Positions 8,813-18,920 of a DNA stretch of 31,897 nucleotides are shown piece by piece (the stretch's first letter is position 1; each line of letters starts with the position of its first letter). Source of the stretch: Zygnema cylindricum (taxonomy: Eukaryota > Streptophyta > Zygnematophyceae > Zygnematales > Zygnemataceae). The stretch lies in contig JBBHKE010003256.1 of assembly GCA_037447655.1 (NCBI GenBank), positions 1-31,897 on the forward strand. Direction: 5' to 3'. The translations under genes and the position numbers were made by a program. The notes below the pieces were generated by a model. The model did not search any database and had not been told where the DNA came from. It saw nothing but the letters and a program-made list of their open reading frames with translations.

Positions 8813-10401
8813 CTTCCCCTCTTCCGGTCGTCGGGGACTAAAAAGAGAGCGCCACATGGCAGCACCACGTGGCGACGCCGCAATTCTTACCGGAGACTCC
8901 TGATTGGCCATGGGGGACCCCTTAAGAGGAGAGGAATCTTTGGAAAATGGAGATCTTCTCGGGGAAAAGTTTCCTCTTGGAGAAAAACTTTTTCCTCTAG
9001 AACTATTTCCTCTCGGGGAAAAAGCTCCGTTCGAATGGGAATTTCCCGTTTGAGGCGGGAGAGACATGTCTCTTTTGTGCGAAATGTTTTGTTTCCTGAC
9101 CGGACTTTCGGGCAGCGAAGAAATTTGAGTATCTCTTGAGGGCGAAGGCGATCTTGGGGGCAATCTATAATTTTGAATTTCACTCTGATTTTCATTTTGA
9201 TTTTGGTTTGCATTTTGAATTCCATTTTCATTTTGATTTCGGTTTTCATTTTGAATTCCATTGTCATTTTGATTTCGATTTTCATTATCATTTTTATTTT
9301 CATTTTCATTTTCGATTTCGTTTTTGATCGAGCTATCATTTTTCTTTCCGGAATCGACTGCAAAACTAAAAGTTCCACTTTTACGCAAATCCTTAAAAGT
9401 TTCGTCCTCCGGCTCGTCTTTAAGACTGTTTCCCCACTCCCCTCGTTCCCGACTATCGTCTCTTCCCAACTCATTTTTGTACTTTTCCTCGTCTTCTTCA
9501 TCATCCTCGTCGCCCATCAAATCGTTGTCGTCGGGAATCGACAGCGTTAGAGAAACCGACGGCGGGAGGAGAGATCTATGCGATCTTTCTATCCCGCCAG
9601 CTGGCATTGACCTGCCAGCTGGCACAATTTTGCCAACTGGCCATAATTCCCCACTTCCCCCTACCACGATGCCAGCTGGCGCCTCTCTCTTCCCCCCCTC
9701 TTCCTCCTGCTCCTCCTCCTCCTCCTCCTCCTCCTCCTCCTCCTCCTCCTCCACTTTCCTCTCTCTCTGCCAGCTGCCTTCTGTCTCCTCCCTGCTCTCT
9801 CTTTTCCCCACCCTCTGCCGGCTTTCACAGCCGTGCCAGCTGGCATTGCAGTGGCAAAGCTGCCAGCTGGCAGAGAGGCAAAAGACAAGCTGCCAGCTGG
9901 AATCGAAGCAAAAGACAAACTACCAGCCGGCAGTGAGGAGAAAGACATGGTGCCACCTGTCCCGTTGTCGTGGTTGTTTTCAGCGATCGAGTTGTCAGCT
10001 GGCATCGATTTGACAGCTGGCACAGCGCCAGCTGGCTGCGCAAGGTGCGCGATATCGTCCATTTCTCCTACGCTACTGCCAGCTGGCGAGTGGTAAGGAA
10101 ACGACAAAGTCGTGGCGGGGGAATCGGAGTCCTCCAATCCTCGAGAAGAAAAATCTTTCGGAAAATCCTTCGAAAAATCTACCTTTGGGAAATCTTTCGG
10201 GATACCTTCGGGGAAATCTTTGGAGAAATCTTTTGGAAAATTATTTTTAGGAAAATCTTTTGGAAACTCTTTCCATTCGTCTACCATGTCGGTCGGGATT
10301 CGAAATAAATTACATTCGTCTTTTGCGGCGAGAGAAGACGAAATATTTTTGTCTTTTGTGAGTTGGGAGAATGCCAGTTGCTGGGGTCTCATTTGGATCA
10401 T
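8813..10401 (-). CDS. ARM-repeat protein, upstream low-complexity exon (one apparent frameshift)
   Basis: This exon is about 529 codons if one 2-nt shift is allowed. It starts at ATG 10401-10399, just after a good acceptor-like CCCTTTTAG, so coding or 5' UTR may continue in an upstream exon. Regions in order: a unique N-terminus of about 45 residues; a Phe-Pro-Lys-Asp repeat (forward 10140-10275); a Pro-Ala-Gly series (9597-10086); poly-Glu encoded by GAG repeats (9703-9750); an acidic patch; an Asn/Glu/Gln-rich run (9165-9330); and a basic Ser-Pro-Arg series (8820-9150). The reading frame changes between the PAG motif at 9770-9778 and the poly-Glu. The likely site is the AG run at 9759-9768: removing one AG unit keeps PAG motifs in frame on both sides. 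No U-box, kinase or other catalytic domain is visible. The rest is probably disordered. Confidence 0.7.
9165..9330 (-). repeat. Hexamer-based coding repeat, Asn/Glu/Gln-rich
   Basis: On the sense strand, AAAATG, AAAATC, GAAAAT and AAATCG hexamers alternate for about 165 bp and encode an Asn/Glu/Gln/Lys/Asp-rich run. The other frames translate into Met/Lys/Ile or Phe/His/Asp-rich strings, which are shadows of the repeat. Confidence 0.8.
9597..10086 (-). repeat. Palindromic TGCCAGCTGGCA coding repeat (Pro-Ala-Gly)
   Basis: About 14 exact or near copies of the 12-bp palindrome TGCCAGCTGGCA are dispersed over 490 bp at irregular spacing. The cores include 9597-9605, 9615-9623, 9672-9680 and 9770-9778, with others near 9835, 9860, 9890, 9996, 10014, 10029 and 10078. 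They are read as CCA GCT GGC, Pro-Ala-Gly. Because the motif is palindromic, the plus strand also reads Pro-Ala-Gly. Confidence 0.85.
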
Positions 10402-10440
10402 TCTAAAAGGGAAGGGGAATTAAATAAATACCCCTTTTTT

Positions 10441-10735
10441 TGACATTTGGGTAGGATGAAGGGAGAGGGAGAGAGAGAGAAGGGGGAGAGAGGGAGAGGT
10501 TATAAAGAGAAAGAAGTGGAGAGGTAAGGAAGAGATAGAGGGAGAGGGAACAGCGATATACGAGGAGGACGTCACGCTAGGGAAAGGTAAGGTAAGGGAG
10601 GGAAAGAGGGAGGGGAGGAGGGAGGGAGGGAGGGAGGGAGGGAAAGAGGAGGGGATCGAGGGAGGGAAAGAGAGGGATAGGGGAATGTAAAGAGAGGGGG
10701 AGGGAAGTCAGGGAAAGGTCCTGCAGCAGTGAACA
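10441..10735 (-). other. Second polypurine (plus) / polypyrimidine (minus) tract, probable upstream intron
   Basis: GAGGGA, GGAAAGA and GGGAGGGA arrays fill the plus strand. On the minus strand the tract ends in TTTAATTCCCCTTCCCTTTTAG at about 10423-10402, which has the look of a branch region, pyrimidine tract and AG acceptor just before the ATG at 10401. I therefore read it as an intron in the 5' part of the ARM gene. The donor was not located with confidence, so an additional upstream exon, which could be non-coding, is unresolved. Confidence 0.45.
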
Positions 10736-11107
10736 AAGACAAAAATTACGTCCGTACGAAACGTTTGGTACAAGAAGTTAAGATCAGACGCAGTACAATT
10801 AGTACGAGATTTTGTGCGGTATGATTCCGTATGTACGATTTTTCGCACGAAATTCATGTAAAATATTTGAGGTTCCTCTGATACGATACGTCAGCCTGGG
10901 CTACAAAAATAATGAAATAAAATGCATAAATAAAGTACGAATACTGACAAAAATGAATGAGTAAAGGAGAGCCGTCCAAAACTCATTTTGACGGTTGTAG
11001 AGCATATTTTTTTTGCGCATTATATATGGTACAAAAAACAAAAAAAAAGTACAGCTTCCTGGATGTCAACTGCCAGTACGGACAGAATACCTTTCGATGG
11101 CGGAGGT
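10736..11107. other. Gene-free, CGTAC-rich
   Basis: No reading frame with family features. The sequence is AT-rich with frequent GTAC, CGTAC and TACGA tetramers and pentamers, as elsewhere in the window. The promoter of the ARM gene would lie here or further right, but no TATA box can be assigned. Confidence 0.4.
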
Positions 11108-11639
11108 TACACCGTGTCTCGCTATTAGTGCTGATCATAGTTCAAAAGTAGGTGAAAGTAGGCCCATACAATATGCCTATTGTATACAAAGCATACAATA
11201 TGACCTTAAGACCCATATTGTATTCGGACCTACTCGGACCAATTAAAACATTCGGACCAAAAATTGGATCAATTAAAATTTCGGACCAAAAAAAATTATT
11301 TACACCGTGAGATTCGGACGATCGGACGGTCTCTGATCAAAGTTGCGATCTAAGAAGATCACATGAAAAGACCATAACACAACTTACGATAAAGGCGCCG
11401 ACCAAAGGCCTACCATAAAAACGCCTACTTTTGAACAATGGTGCTGATAATGTTATCGCCACTTAACACATTTTTTCTCCGTACACACTTGTCAGATTGT
11501 GGATCTGACGGTTTCGATTTAAAGTTTATATTATCATCTTCCGATTGACGGTTCAAATTGAAAATCGACAAGTGTGTACGGAGAAAAGATGTTTTAAGTG
11601 GCGAAAAAAGCATTAACCCTAATTGGATACACGGTGGTA
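11108..11639 (+). mobile_element. Foldback element (TACACCGTG family), copy 1, interrupted
   Basis: The ends are TACACCGTG and CACGGTGGTA. Long subterminal arms carry CTCCGTACACACTTGTC on the left and GACAAGTGTGTACGGAG on the right, so the element can fold almost entirely into a hairpin. It has no coding capacity. The left arm is split by the hAT-type MITE at 11136-11440. Removing that MITE and one copy of its 8-bp duplication restores alignment to the copies at 16681, 19527 and 27682. Confidence 0.8.
11136..11440 (+). mobile_element. hAT-type MITE, copy 1 (305 bp) with 8-bp TSD
   Basis: The terminal inverted repeats are CATAGTTCAAAAGTAGG on the left and CCTACTTTTGAACAATG on the right, with one mismatch. 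The element is flanked by exact 8-bp duplications GTGCTGAT (11128-11135 and 11441-11448). An 8-bp duplication with CA...TG ends is the hallmark of the hAT superfamily. No transposase is present. It sits inside the foldback element 11108-11639, so it inserted later. Confidence 0.9.
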
Positions 11640-13640
11640 GTTCAATCGCTGTTCCGCGTTTCTCGGTATGATCGTACGAATGAAACACAGGCAAGTACAA
11701 TACCCGCTTTTCAAATAAATACGTACTTTACAGATATTATTTTGCGTACGTAAAAGACTAAAAGTAATTAAATGGATTACTATTTATTAATCTTTACGCT
11801 TCGCTCATTGGTTTCAACAGGACGAGCATTGCGGTTCGCGTTTTTGTCTCTTTGTCGTTTAGCGCGCTTGGAAATTGGACTCGGCACATGCAGTATCGCC
11901 ACGCGTCCTAAGAAAGCAACAGACTGGCACTGCCGCTACGCGACACTATTGGCGGACCCATTGACGGACGGTGTAAGTTTCTGGGTATGAGGACAAAATG
12001 TCGGTTGGAAGTTGGAGATGCACCCGCGCGCGGCGGAGACTTGGCATACGGACAAATATTGTAAAGCAAAAGAAATTTGTCGGTTTGTGTGCTGTCTCGC
12101 CAGCTGTCTTATTTGAAAGAGGAGAGAGGAAGCCAGCAGACAGAAGATTCTACGAATCTCAGTTTTGTCGGGGACTATGAAAAGTAATGTCATACGTCAT
12201 TTGTGCGTTGTCTTGTACTGCAGCGGGGAAATAGCGTACAACAAGTGGGTTGGAACAATAGAATATAAACTAGTTTTAGAGTCGATCACAACTAAAAAAG
12301 AAATTGTTCCATGTTCTGCTGTTCCGTTTAGAGAGGACCAAATTTGGTGAATCGATTTAGAATAAAACGACACGTACGGTAGATTACCAATTTTTTTAAA
12401 ATCTGGCCATTTATCGTATGCCACGTCATATTTCAAAGAAACAACGTCGTCACATGATGTTTTGCCAGTGTACGGACATGCTCAACCTATGCTTGAAGAA
12501 AATGTCAACGCACGAGAGTCTTGTACGGACAATCATATATTTAGTTCGCACCAAAAACGTCCACCTTTTGGACTGGCGCCGCACAAACGTCCACTTGTAA
12601 CGGAGAGACCTTCATTAACTCTGCCGGCCGTTTAGTTTAACGGAGAAGAGAAACCATCCATTCATTACAGCAACATCGAACAAATTAAATGAAGCCACGT
12701 GTACAGGAGCAGCCGTACACTGGCAATGCTGCATTTTTCGGGAAAGTGAACACGAAGGAAAGAAACGCGAAAGGCTCAAAAAAGGTCTCCTAAATTTTTA
12801 CATTCTCCTACCGTACCGTACGGTATATATTTACCGTAGCAGCAAATTCTTTTAAGACCTTTTCAATTGACATTATTTTTGGACGCATTACACGTGGTCG
12901 AGTTTGGTTGGTCACCTTCCTAACGAAGAAGAAAAATCGATTTTTCTGTTTCCGCTCGCGGGTCCTTCAATTTTTTTTCCGGCTGACCGACAGCAGAAAC
13001 CTTGGTCCGCAGAATTGATTTGAAAATCAATGGAAGGACAATTTTTGGCGGGTTTTACCTATAATAGTGTGCGATTTGTCTGCCATTCATAAATAATAAT
13101 TAACTTTTATGTTTTCTCCGGCAAAACATAGAATCGGATTTCAATTTTTCCTCCGGCTCCCGGTCATACGCATGAAATTATGGGAAGATTTTGACTGGTG
13201 CAGACCGTGATGTCGGGCAGGTGTCAGAAATACTTTTTATCATCTCAGGACCAGATCAGATTGTACTGAATGATTAAACCAAACATTTGGATGACAGTAT
13301 GGGTTTCGAACAAGCCTCCAAACAAGTGTGGGACCGTCGGCAATAGGGCTCATATGTTTAGGGTCATTTATTATTTGTTTTGGCTGTTTTTTTAATATTA
13401 AAAAAACAAAAACGGATCAAATAAAGCCTAACGTACGGTAGCGCGGAGAATACGGGCGACGTGGATGCGTTCAGTACCCCTGCGGGGCCACAAGGGTTTG
13501 CAAGATTCAGCACCATATTGAAAAGCAAACCGTGTTAGGGTAGAATTCATTGTTGTCCCGTGCGAATAATACGCACGAAAAGAACGCGCGAATACTACGC
13601 ACGATAAGCATTTAACGATGAAAAAAATGTTATTAAATGC
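11640..13640. other. Gene-free stretch
   Basis: Two kilobases with no supported gene. Short overlapping frames occur on both strands without recognisable domains. CGTACG-type motifs are common (for example around 12370, 12810 and 13430). The only notable structure is the general AT-rich composition with small GC-rich islands near 11870-12040 and 13440-13500. Confidence 0.4.
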
Positions 13641-13649
13641 GTACCTGAC

Positions 13650-14165
13650 TATGTAACCGTACATTTTCGTACATTTGCGTACTATTTTTGTACATTTCAG
13701 TACTCTTGGGGGTTTGAGGAGTTTTAGGGTACATTCTCGTGCGTTCTCAAATATTTATGTTAAACAGCCAACTATTATTCGTACATTTACGTATAGTGTC
13801 CGTATTTTTTCGTACTTTTGTCGGTTATTATTTTTAGATTTATAGGGTACATTTTCGTACTTTTCCGTATATTTCAGTTATACGGACTTACATTTTTCGT
13901 ACATATACGTACGGCGTCCGTAATTTCATTACTTTTAGGGTTAGTGATGGGGGGATTTTAGGGTGTTTAGGGTACTTCCCGTGCATTTCGTACATTCCGG
14001 TAAATTACAGTACAGTTGCCTTACATTGTCCATACTCCTAGGTTTTTTAGGGTACACATGTCGTACATCGACGTACATTTACGTATGTTTTTTGAACTTT
14101 TTTATGATTTTTTAAGGATTTTTTAGGGTTAAGGGGACGGTTTTCGTACGTTTTCGTATATCGTA
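13650..14165. repeat. Degenerate CGTACATTTT / TTTAGGGTAC array
   Basis: Units such as CGTACATTTTCGTACATTTGCGTA alternate with TTTTAGGGTACA for about 500 bp. The spacing is irregular and the units have diverged. The mixture suggests a telomere-like TTTAGGG element mixed with a GTAC-rich minisatellite. Confidence 0.65.
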
Positions 14166-14542
14166 CAGCGAAAACTAACGAACGGTATGACAGTAACGAA
14201 TACTACGTAGTTTTCGGAAAAAAGTCGAAATCCGTACGAATAGGACAACTATGGTAGAATTCCATTAGGCGGTCCCAATAAATGTACGGAAAATTCTACT
14301 AGCAGCGTTTACTGGAAGACTATTCCATTTTGTCGGGCCAGTAACAAACTTTCCTCAATTATGATTGGCGCCACGTAGGTTAGAGTCCAGATTTGAAAAT
14401 CTTAAGGAAAATCTTCAAACGGAAAGTCAAAACGAAATATTCCACACGCGGAGGTAGTTAATGATTCGTACGTAAAGTTTGCGGCCAGATTTTTGATTTT
14501 GAAAACGGAAATCAAAATTTCAAAACGGAATAGCAAAAAGAC

Positions 14543-15437
14543 TAGTGTTGTGCATCGGTGAAAAACATATCGCGATAACACCGATTCCGATAGTTATCGG
14601 TAATCGAACGGTCAGAGGTTTCGATATATCGGTCTGGGACCAACAAACTCCATATCGGCGATAACTTAAAAAATGTATAGTATACATACAATAGTACTTT
14701 ATAACATACTGTATTATTTTATTGATTTTATATAACGTGGCATGCCACGTATAGAAATCAGTTCCGTTACAGTTTAATTCTAATTTATTACGGTAAACGC
14801 GGCACATAAACGTTAGCCGGTTAACTGAACAAAATTTTTACGAGGTCGTACGGAAGTTTACTAAAAAACTGGTGAACATAGAATTGGAAAAGGACGGCGG
14901 ACACAAAAGTACAACGAACGCAAAAGAACATTCTGCGCGCGGCCGAAATCGAACGGACGACTTGGAATGAGAAAACACGAGCGGACGCGCCAGCGTGAGC
15001 GCCGGCATCCCGGAATGGCTCTTTTGGCAGCTTTTGCCAAAAAAGCCGGCAGATTGACACGTGGCAAGTCCCCATTGGATCTCAAGGAATTAAGGGACAA
15101 AGCCATGGCGTCGGATGTGAAAGTTACATTGTTTTTATTGGATCCGTATCAAAATCGTACAGATTTCATGGCGGCTACGGTACTTTCTATGCTTGTATAC
15201 GTCCGGAGAATAAGGCGTACTGTTGAGTGTACAGACCGTACATTTATTTGTACGGTCCGTACAGTTATCGCCGATAATTATAGTTATCGACATTATCGCC
15301 GATAAGTACCCGATATCATCGGCTACTTATCGGCGATAAGACCGATGTCAATATATCGTACCAATATATCGATTATCGGATACCCGAAAAAATGCCTATA
15401 TCGGTTATCGACAAATCCTTACCGATACACAACACTA
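14543..15437 (+). mobile_element. hAT-like non-autonomous element, copy 1 (895 bp) with 8-bp TSD
   Basis: The ends TAGTGTTGTGCATCGGT and ACCGATACACAACACTA are terminal inverted repeats. Exact 8-bp duplications AAAAAGAC flank it (14535-14542 and 15438-15445), supporting hAT-type transposition. Subterminal regions are dense in TATCG/CGATA motifs in both orientations. A 16-bp palindrome ACGTGGCATGCCACGT sits at 14735-14750. The interior (about 14830-15240) shows no match to the short inverted copy and may be captured DNA. It holds a 112-codon open frame with no recognisable domain. No transposase is visible. Confidence 0.88.
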
Positions 15438-15445
15438 AAAAAGAC

Positions 15446-16023
15446 GCGGCAGACTTTGAAGGTCGCGGCAAACTTTGAATGTCGGTGGATGTCAGACGGA
15501 GCGTGCCAAAATATTTTCGGCTCGCCTTCATCCAACATGGCAGGCGATACATGGACCGTATGACGTAGGCACATGGCCTATACGACGTGTAGACATGTGA
15601 TCGCTTGCTCAAAGCGGATATTTTTTTGCTTTTTCACGTGTACCAATGGTACACGTCTAGTATCGTACAACTCTACTCGCGAGGAGAGTATCGTCACGCT
15701 GGATGATGTGCGCGATTGCTTCGTGGATCTGAAAAAGTGGACTATCCAACGGCCAGGAATTACGTCTACATCATTGGAGCTTCCCGACAGCTTTCGAATA
15801 ACGATATTTCGTCTGACAACAAAAAAAATTAAGGTACGACGTGGTACGAATATGTACGAACTTATACGGCATCCAGTAACGAACCATACTTTTCGTCTAA
15901 TGGAATTCTACCCTTAGTCCATAATAATATATGCGTCACCACACTGAATTAAACAGGACACATCAAGAATACATTTTTGTTGTTGGCTTAAGGGATTAGT
16001 ATACATTTCTACAAAAATGTTAT
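15446..16023. other. Gene-free; one unassigned open frame
   Basis: A 114-codon open frame on the plus strand (15573-15917) ends just before an AT-rich stretch. It has no motif I recognise, no convincing start context and no codon pattern like the ARM gene, so I do not call it a gene. Confidence 0.3.
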
Positions 16024-16612
16024 TAGTGTTGTGTTTAAACCGATACCCCAATAATCATTGAACGTCTAGTGTCTTTTAAAACGTTTTAGCTTCCAGTTTT
16101 CAACATTTTCTATGGTCAAACTTGGTTTATCGTGTTCCTTAATTCGGAGAATGTGTACTTACTATTGTTTTGTATCGGTACCGATATGTCTCTATTTTTG
16201 ACTTACTGATAATCGATACATTGGCATGATATATCGGTATCGAGGTTATCGCGATTAAAAGTCGATAATCTGTTTCTCGAATATCGATATTTTATCGCGA
16301 TAACACCGGTACCGGTAACTATCGAGGATAATTGTATGGTCAACTATACGGATAATTGTCCGTACCAAACTTCCGTTATACAAAGTGCGAAACAAATTGT
16401 CATACGTGGCATGCCACGCTATACACAATCAAACATATGATACAATATATTAAAAAATACTTATGTATAGCTTACTATATTTTTGTCTACTTATCGTTGA
16501 TAGGGAATTTCTTGGTGTCAAAGCGATATACGCGGAACCTTCACCGTTCGATAATCAATAACTACCAGTATCGATTTTATCGCCATCATTTTATTGGCGA
16601 TACACAACGATA
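16024..16612 (-). mobile_element. hAT-like element, copy 2 (589 bp), inverted and diverged
   Basis: The left end TAGTGTTGTG and the right end CACAACGATA match the family at 14543 but in reverse orientation. The reverse complement of 16380-16612 aligns along its length with 14543-14770, including the TATCG-rich subterminal zone and the GTGGCATGCCAC palindrome (16404-16418). No clean 8-bp duplication remains, so this is an older copy. Confidence 0.75.
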
Positions 16613-16680
16613 AATCTTACCATGTATCTTGTCGTTTGGGAAGGTCTATTTTTTATTTAAATTTACTTTGTTATCAATAG

Positions 16681-16900
16681 TAGCCCGTGAATCGTTATTA
16701 ATGCTAATGTTTTTTTTTCCACTTAAAACATCATTTTTCTTTACACACATGTCAGATATTGGATATGCCGGTTGCGATTGAAAGGTAACATTTTTAACCT
16801 CCGATTGGTGGTCTCAAGCTGAAAATCGGACAATTTGTATTGATAAAAGATGTTTTAAGCGGTGAAAAAGTTATTGACACTTATAGTGATACACGGTGTT
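16681..16900 (+). mobile_element. Foldback element (TACACCGTG family), copy 2
   Basis: The left end TAGCCCGTGAATCG and right end GATACACGGTG match the family consensus with substitutions. The subterminal arms CTTAAAACATC and GATGTTTTAAG and the inner TTTACACACATGTC segment are recognisable. No coding capacity. It is the most diverged of the four copies. Confidence 0.75.
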
Positions 16901-18636
16901 CTTACCTCACAAAATTGAGCCAAATTTGTTTTTAACTATGTGATCTTGTCCGCTTTCTTAGTCACCAAATGCATTGTTTGGTAGTCTACTGGCAATTAAA
17001 AGTTGCACTTAAGATGTTTTTTTTTGTTTTAATATTCATATCTAATTCCAAAAAATTTTGCTAAAAAAGTTGATTTTTTTTTTCAGAAAGTAAATCTTTT
17101 ACATATCCTTGACTTCCTATGGCTGTAAAGTACATAGAAGCTACTACTTGAAAGCTCAGAAATTTAAACTCCGGAAATTGAGGCATCGTTTTAACTGAAG
17201 TTAAAATTGGTTTCAACTCTACGCGTTCAGATTCAAACGTTTAAACAATAAAAACGTTTGCCTGCCGTTCTTTTGCTATCGACAATTCAGCATGTATAAT
17301 GTATGATAAATTGTATTTAAACATTAAATCTATACTTTAACTGACGGTCAGGTCAAGAATTACCAATTTGAATTATCAGCACCAAAGGAAAAAAGTCAGT
17401 GGACCCAAAAATGAAAAATAACATAGAAAGGAAACGTTACAGCAGTGGATACTTCCGGCCCATAAAGCGTCATAAATAGCTGTAGTGCCTTTAGATGTAA
17501 TTGCCATTTATGAACCACACTAATAACCATCTCACAATCGAAACATCCTAACTGGACATGAAAAGTGTACAACATTAGGACTGCGAAAGGTTACAACGTA
17601 CGACAAAAATCTGTCTGTTCTGGTCCTCCGGAGCCGCAAACTCTACAGTACTGTTTTGTACTACCGCGTATGCACCACTGTACTTTATATTGTACGACAC
17701 CAGTGTACGGTATGTACCAGAAAGTCTCCTGTTCGGATCAGTGGATTTCTCGAACCGATCGGATACCTTTGTGACACGTGGGAGAAATAAAATCCGGAAA
17801 GGCAAAAAAAAAGCAGCGACTTCAATGGTCGAACAGGAAAGCACGCCCGAGAAGTTTGTAAGCCAATTAAATACGGACAAGATTGCGAACTGAATTATTT
17901 CCGCAGAATATGCAGCATTTAGCGTATTTTATTTTATTTTATTCTGAGGTGGCAGAGAGAAATTCCACCAAGCTAGTCCACTTGCAGCGTTGACTATTAC
18001 GGTGGACCGTGCAATCCTATATTGATATTTCGACCATTCGAAAAGTCTAAAGTCACTCTAATTCGAGTGACAGTCGAGTTCATGTTTTTCTAACCTAAAA
18101 TTTAAAATTAGAGCTGAAAAAAAATATAAAAAAATAAGTGGCACTAAATGCGCCTTCGTACAACGTATTTTAGTGTAGTTTATTTGAATGAAGTGTTAAG
18201 TAATAATTTACGAAATCCATTCCGTACTTGTTGTACCTTTTTCTTTCATATTCAATTAAACACGTCTGCCACGTGGTGACAAACTGTCCACCCGCTGGTC
18301 CTCTTGCATTTTTCGTACTATAATGTTCGAATGTACTTTTCCAAAACCAGTTATGTCTATTTGATAGCGTGACGTGACACGTGTGACGTCCTTTTCTGCG
18401 TCCACGTGTTCGCCAAAATTCCTTTTTCTGGCGGAGAAGGGCCTAATGAAATGTCGGTTTCTTACCGTACGGACTCATGGAATGCCAGCACATACCAGAT
18501 TTACTATTTAAAAGATTACGCAGGGTGGCTCCTCTGCCTATGCCACGCTGGCAGAATCTGCCACGTCATAACATCCAAAGCCAGCTTCACAAAATGACGA
18601 ATGAAAATCTTTGCCAAATTCGATAATAGTACGGCG
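16901..18636. other. Gene-free stretch
   Basis: No gene supported. AT-rich, with a short inverted repeat GTCACTC/GAGTGAC near 18051-18070 and TTTTATTTTA runs near 17925-17945. Frames below 105 codons lack domains. Confidence 0.4.
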
Positions 18637-18912
18637 CATAGTTCAAAAGTAGGTGAAAGTAGGCCCATACATTATGCCTATTGTATGCAAAACATACAAT
18701 ATGACCTTAAGACCCATATTGTATTCGGACCTACTTGGACCAATTACAACATTCGGACCAAAAAAGCTTTTTTACACCGTCCGATTAGGACGATCGGACG
18801 GTCTTCGATCAAATTAGCGATCTAAGAAAGATCACATGAAAATCCTATAACACAACTTACGCTAAAGTCGCCGACCGAAGGCCTACCATAAAACGCCTAC
18901 TTTTGAACTATG
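18637..18912 (+). mobile_element. hAT-type MITE, copy 2 (276 bp) with 8-bp TSD
   Basis: The left end CATAGTTCAAAAGTAGG and the right end CCTACTTTTGAACTATG form perfect terminal inverted repeats. Exact 8-bp duplications GTACGGCG lie at 18629-18636 and 18913-18920. It is highly similar along its length to the copy at 11136-11440, with a small internal deletion after the ATTCGGACC repeats. No coding capacity. The intact ends suggest a recent insertion. Confidence 0.92.
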
Positions 18913-18920
18913 GTACGGCG

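Noticed and set aside
9324-10013. 229-codon plus-strand frame with Ser-rich and PAG-like segments
   Set aside because: The palindromic PAG repeat and the TCC repeat create open frames on the opposite strand. The minus strand has the splice sites and joins to the ARM exon in phase.
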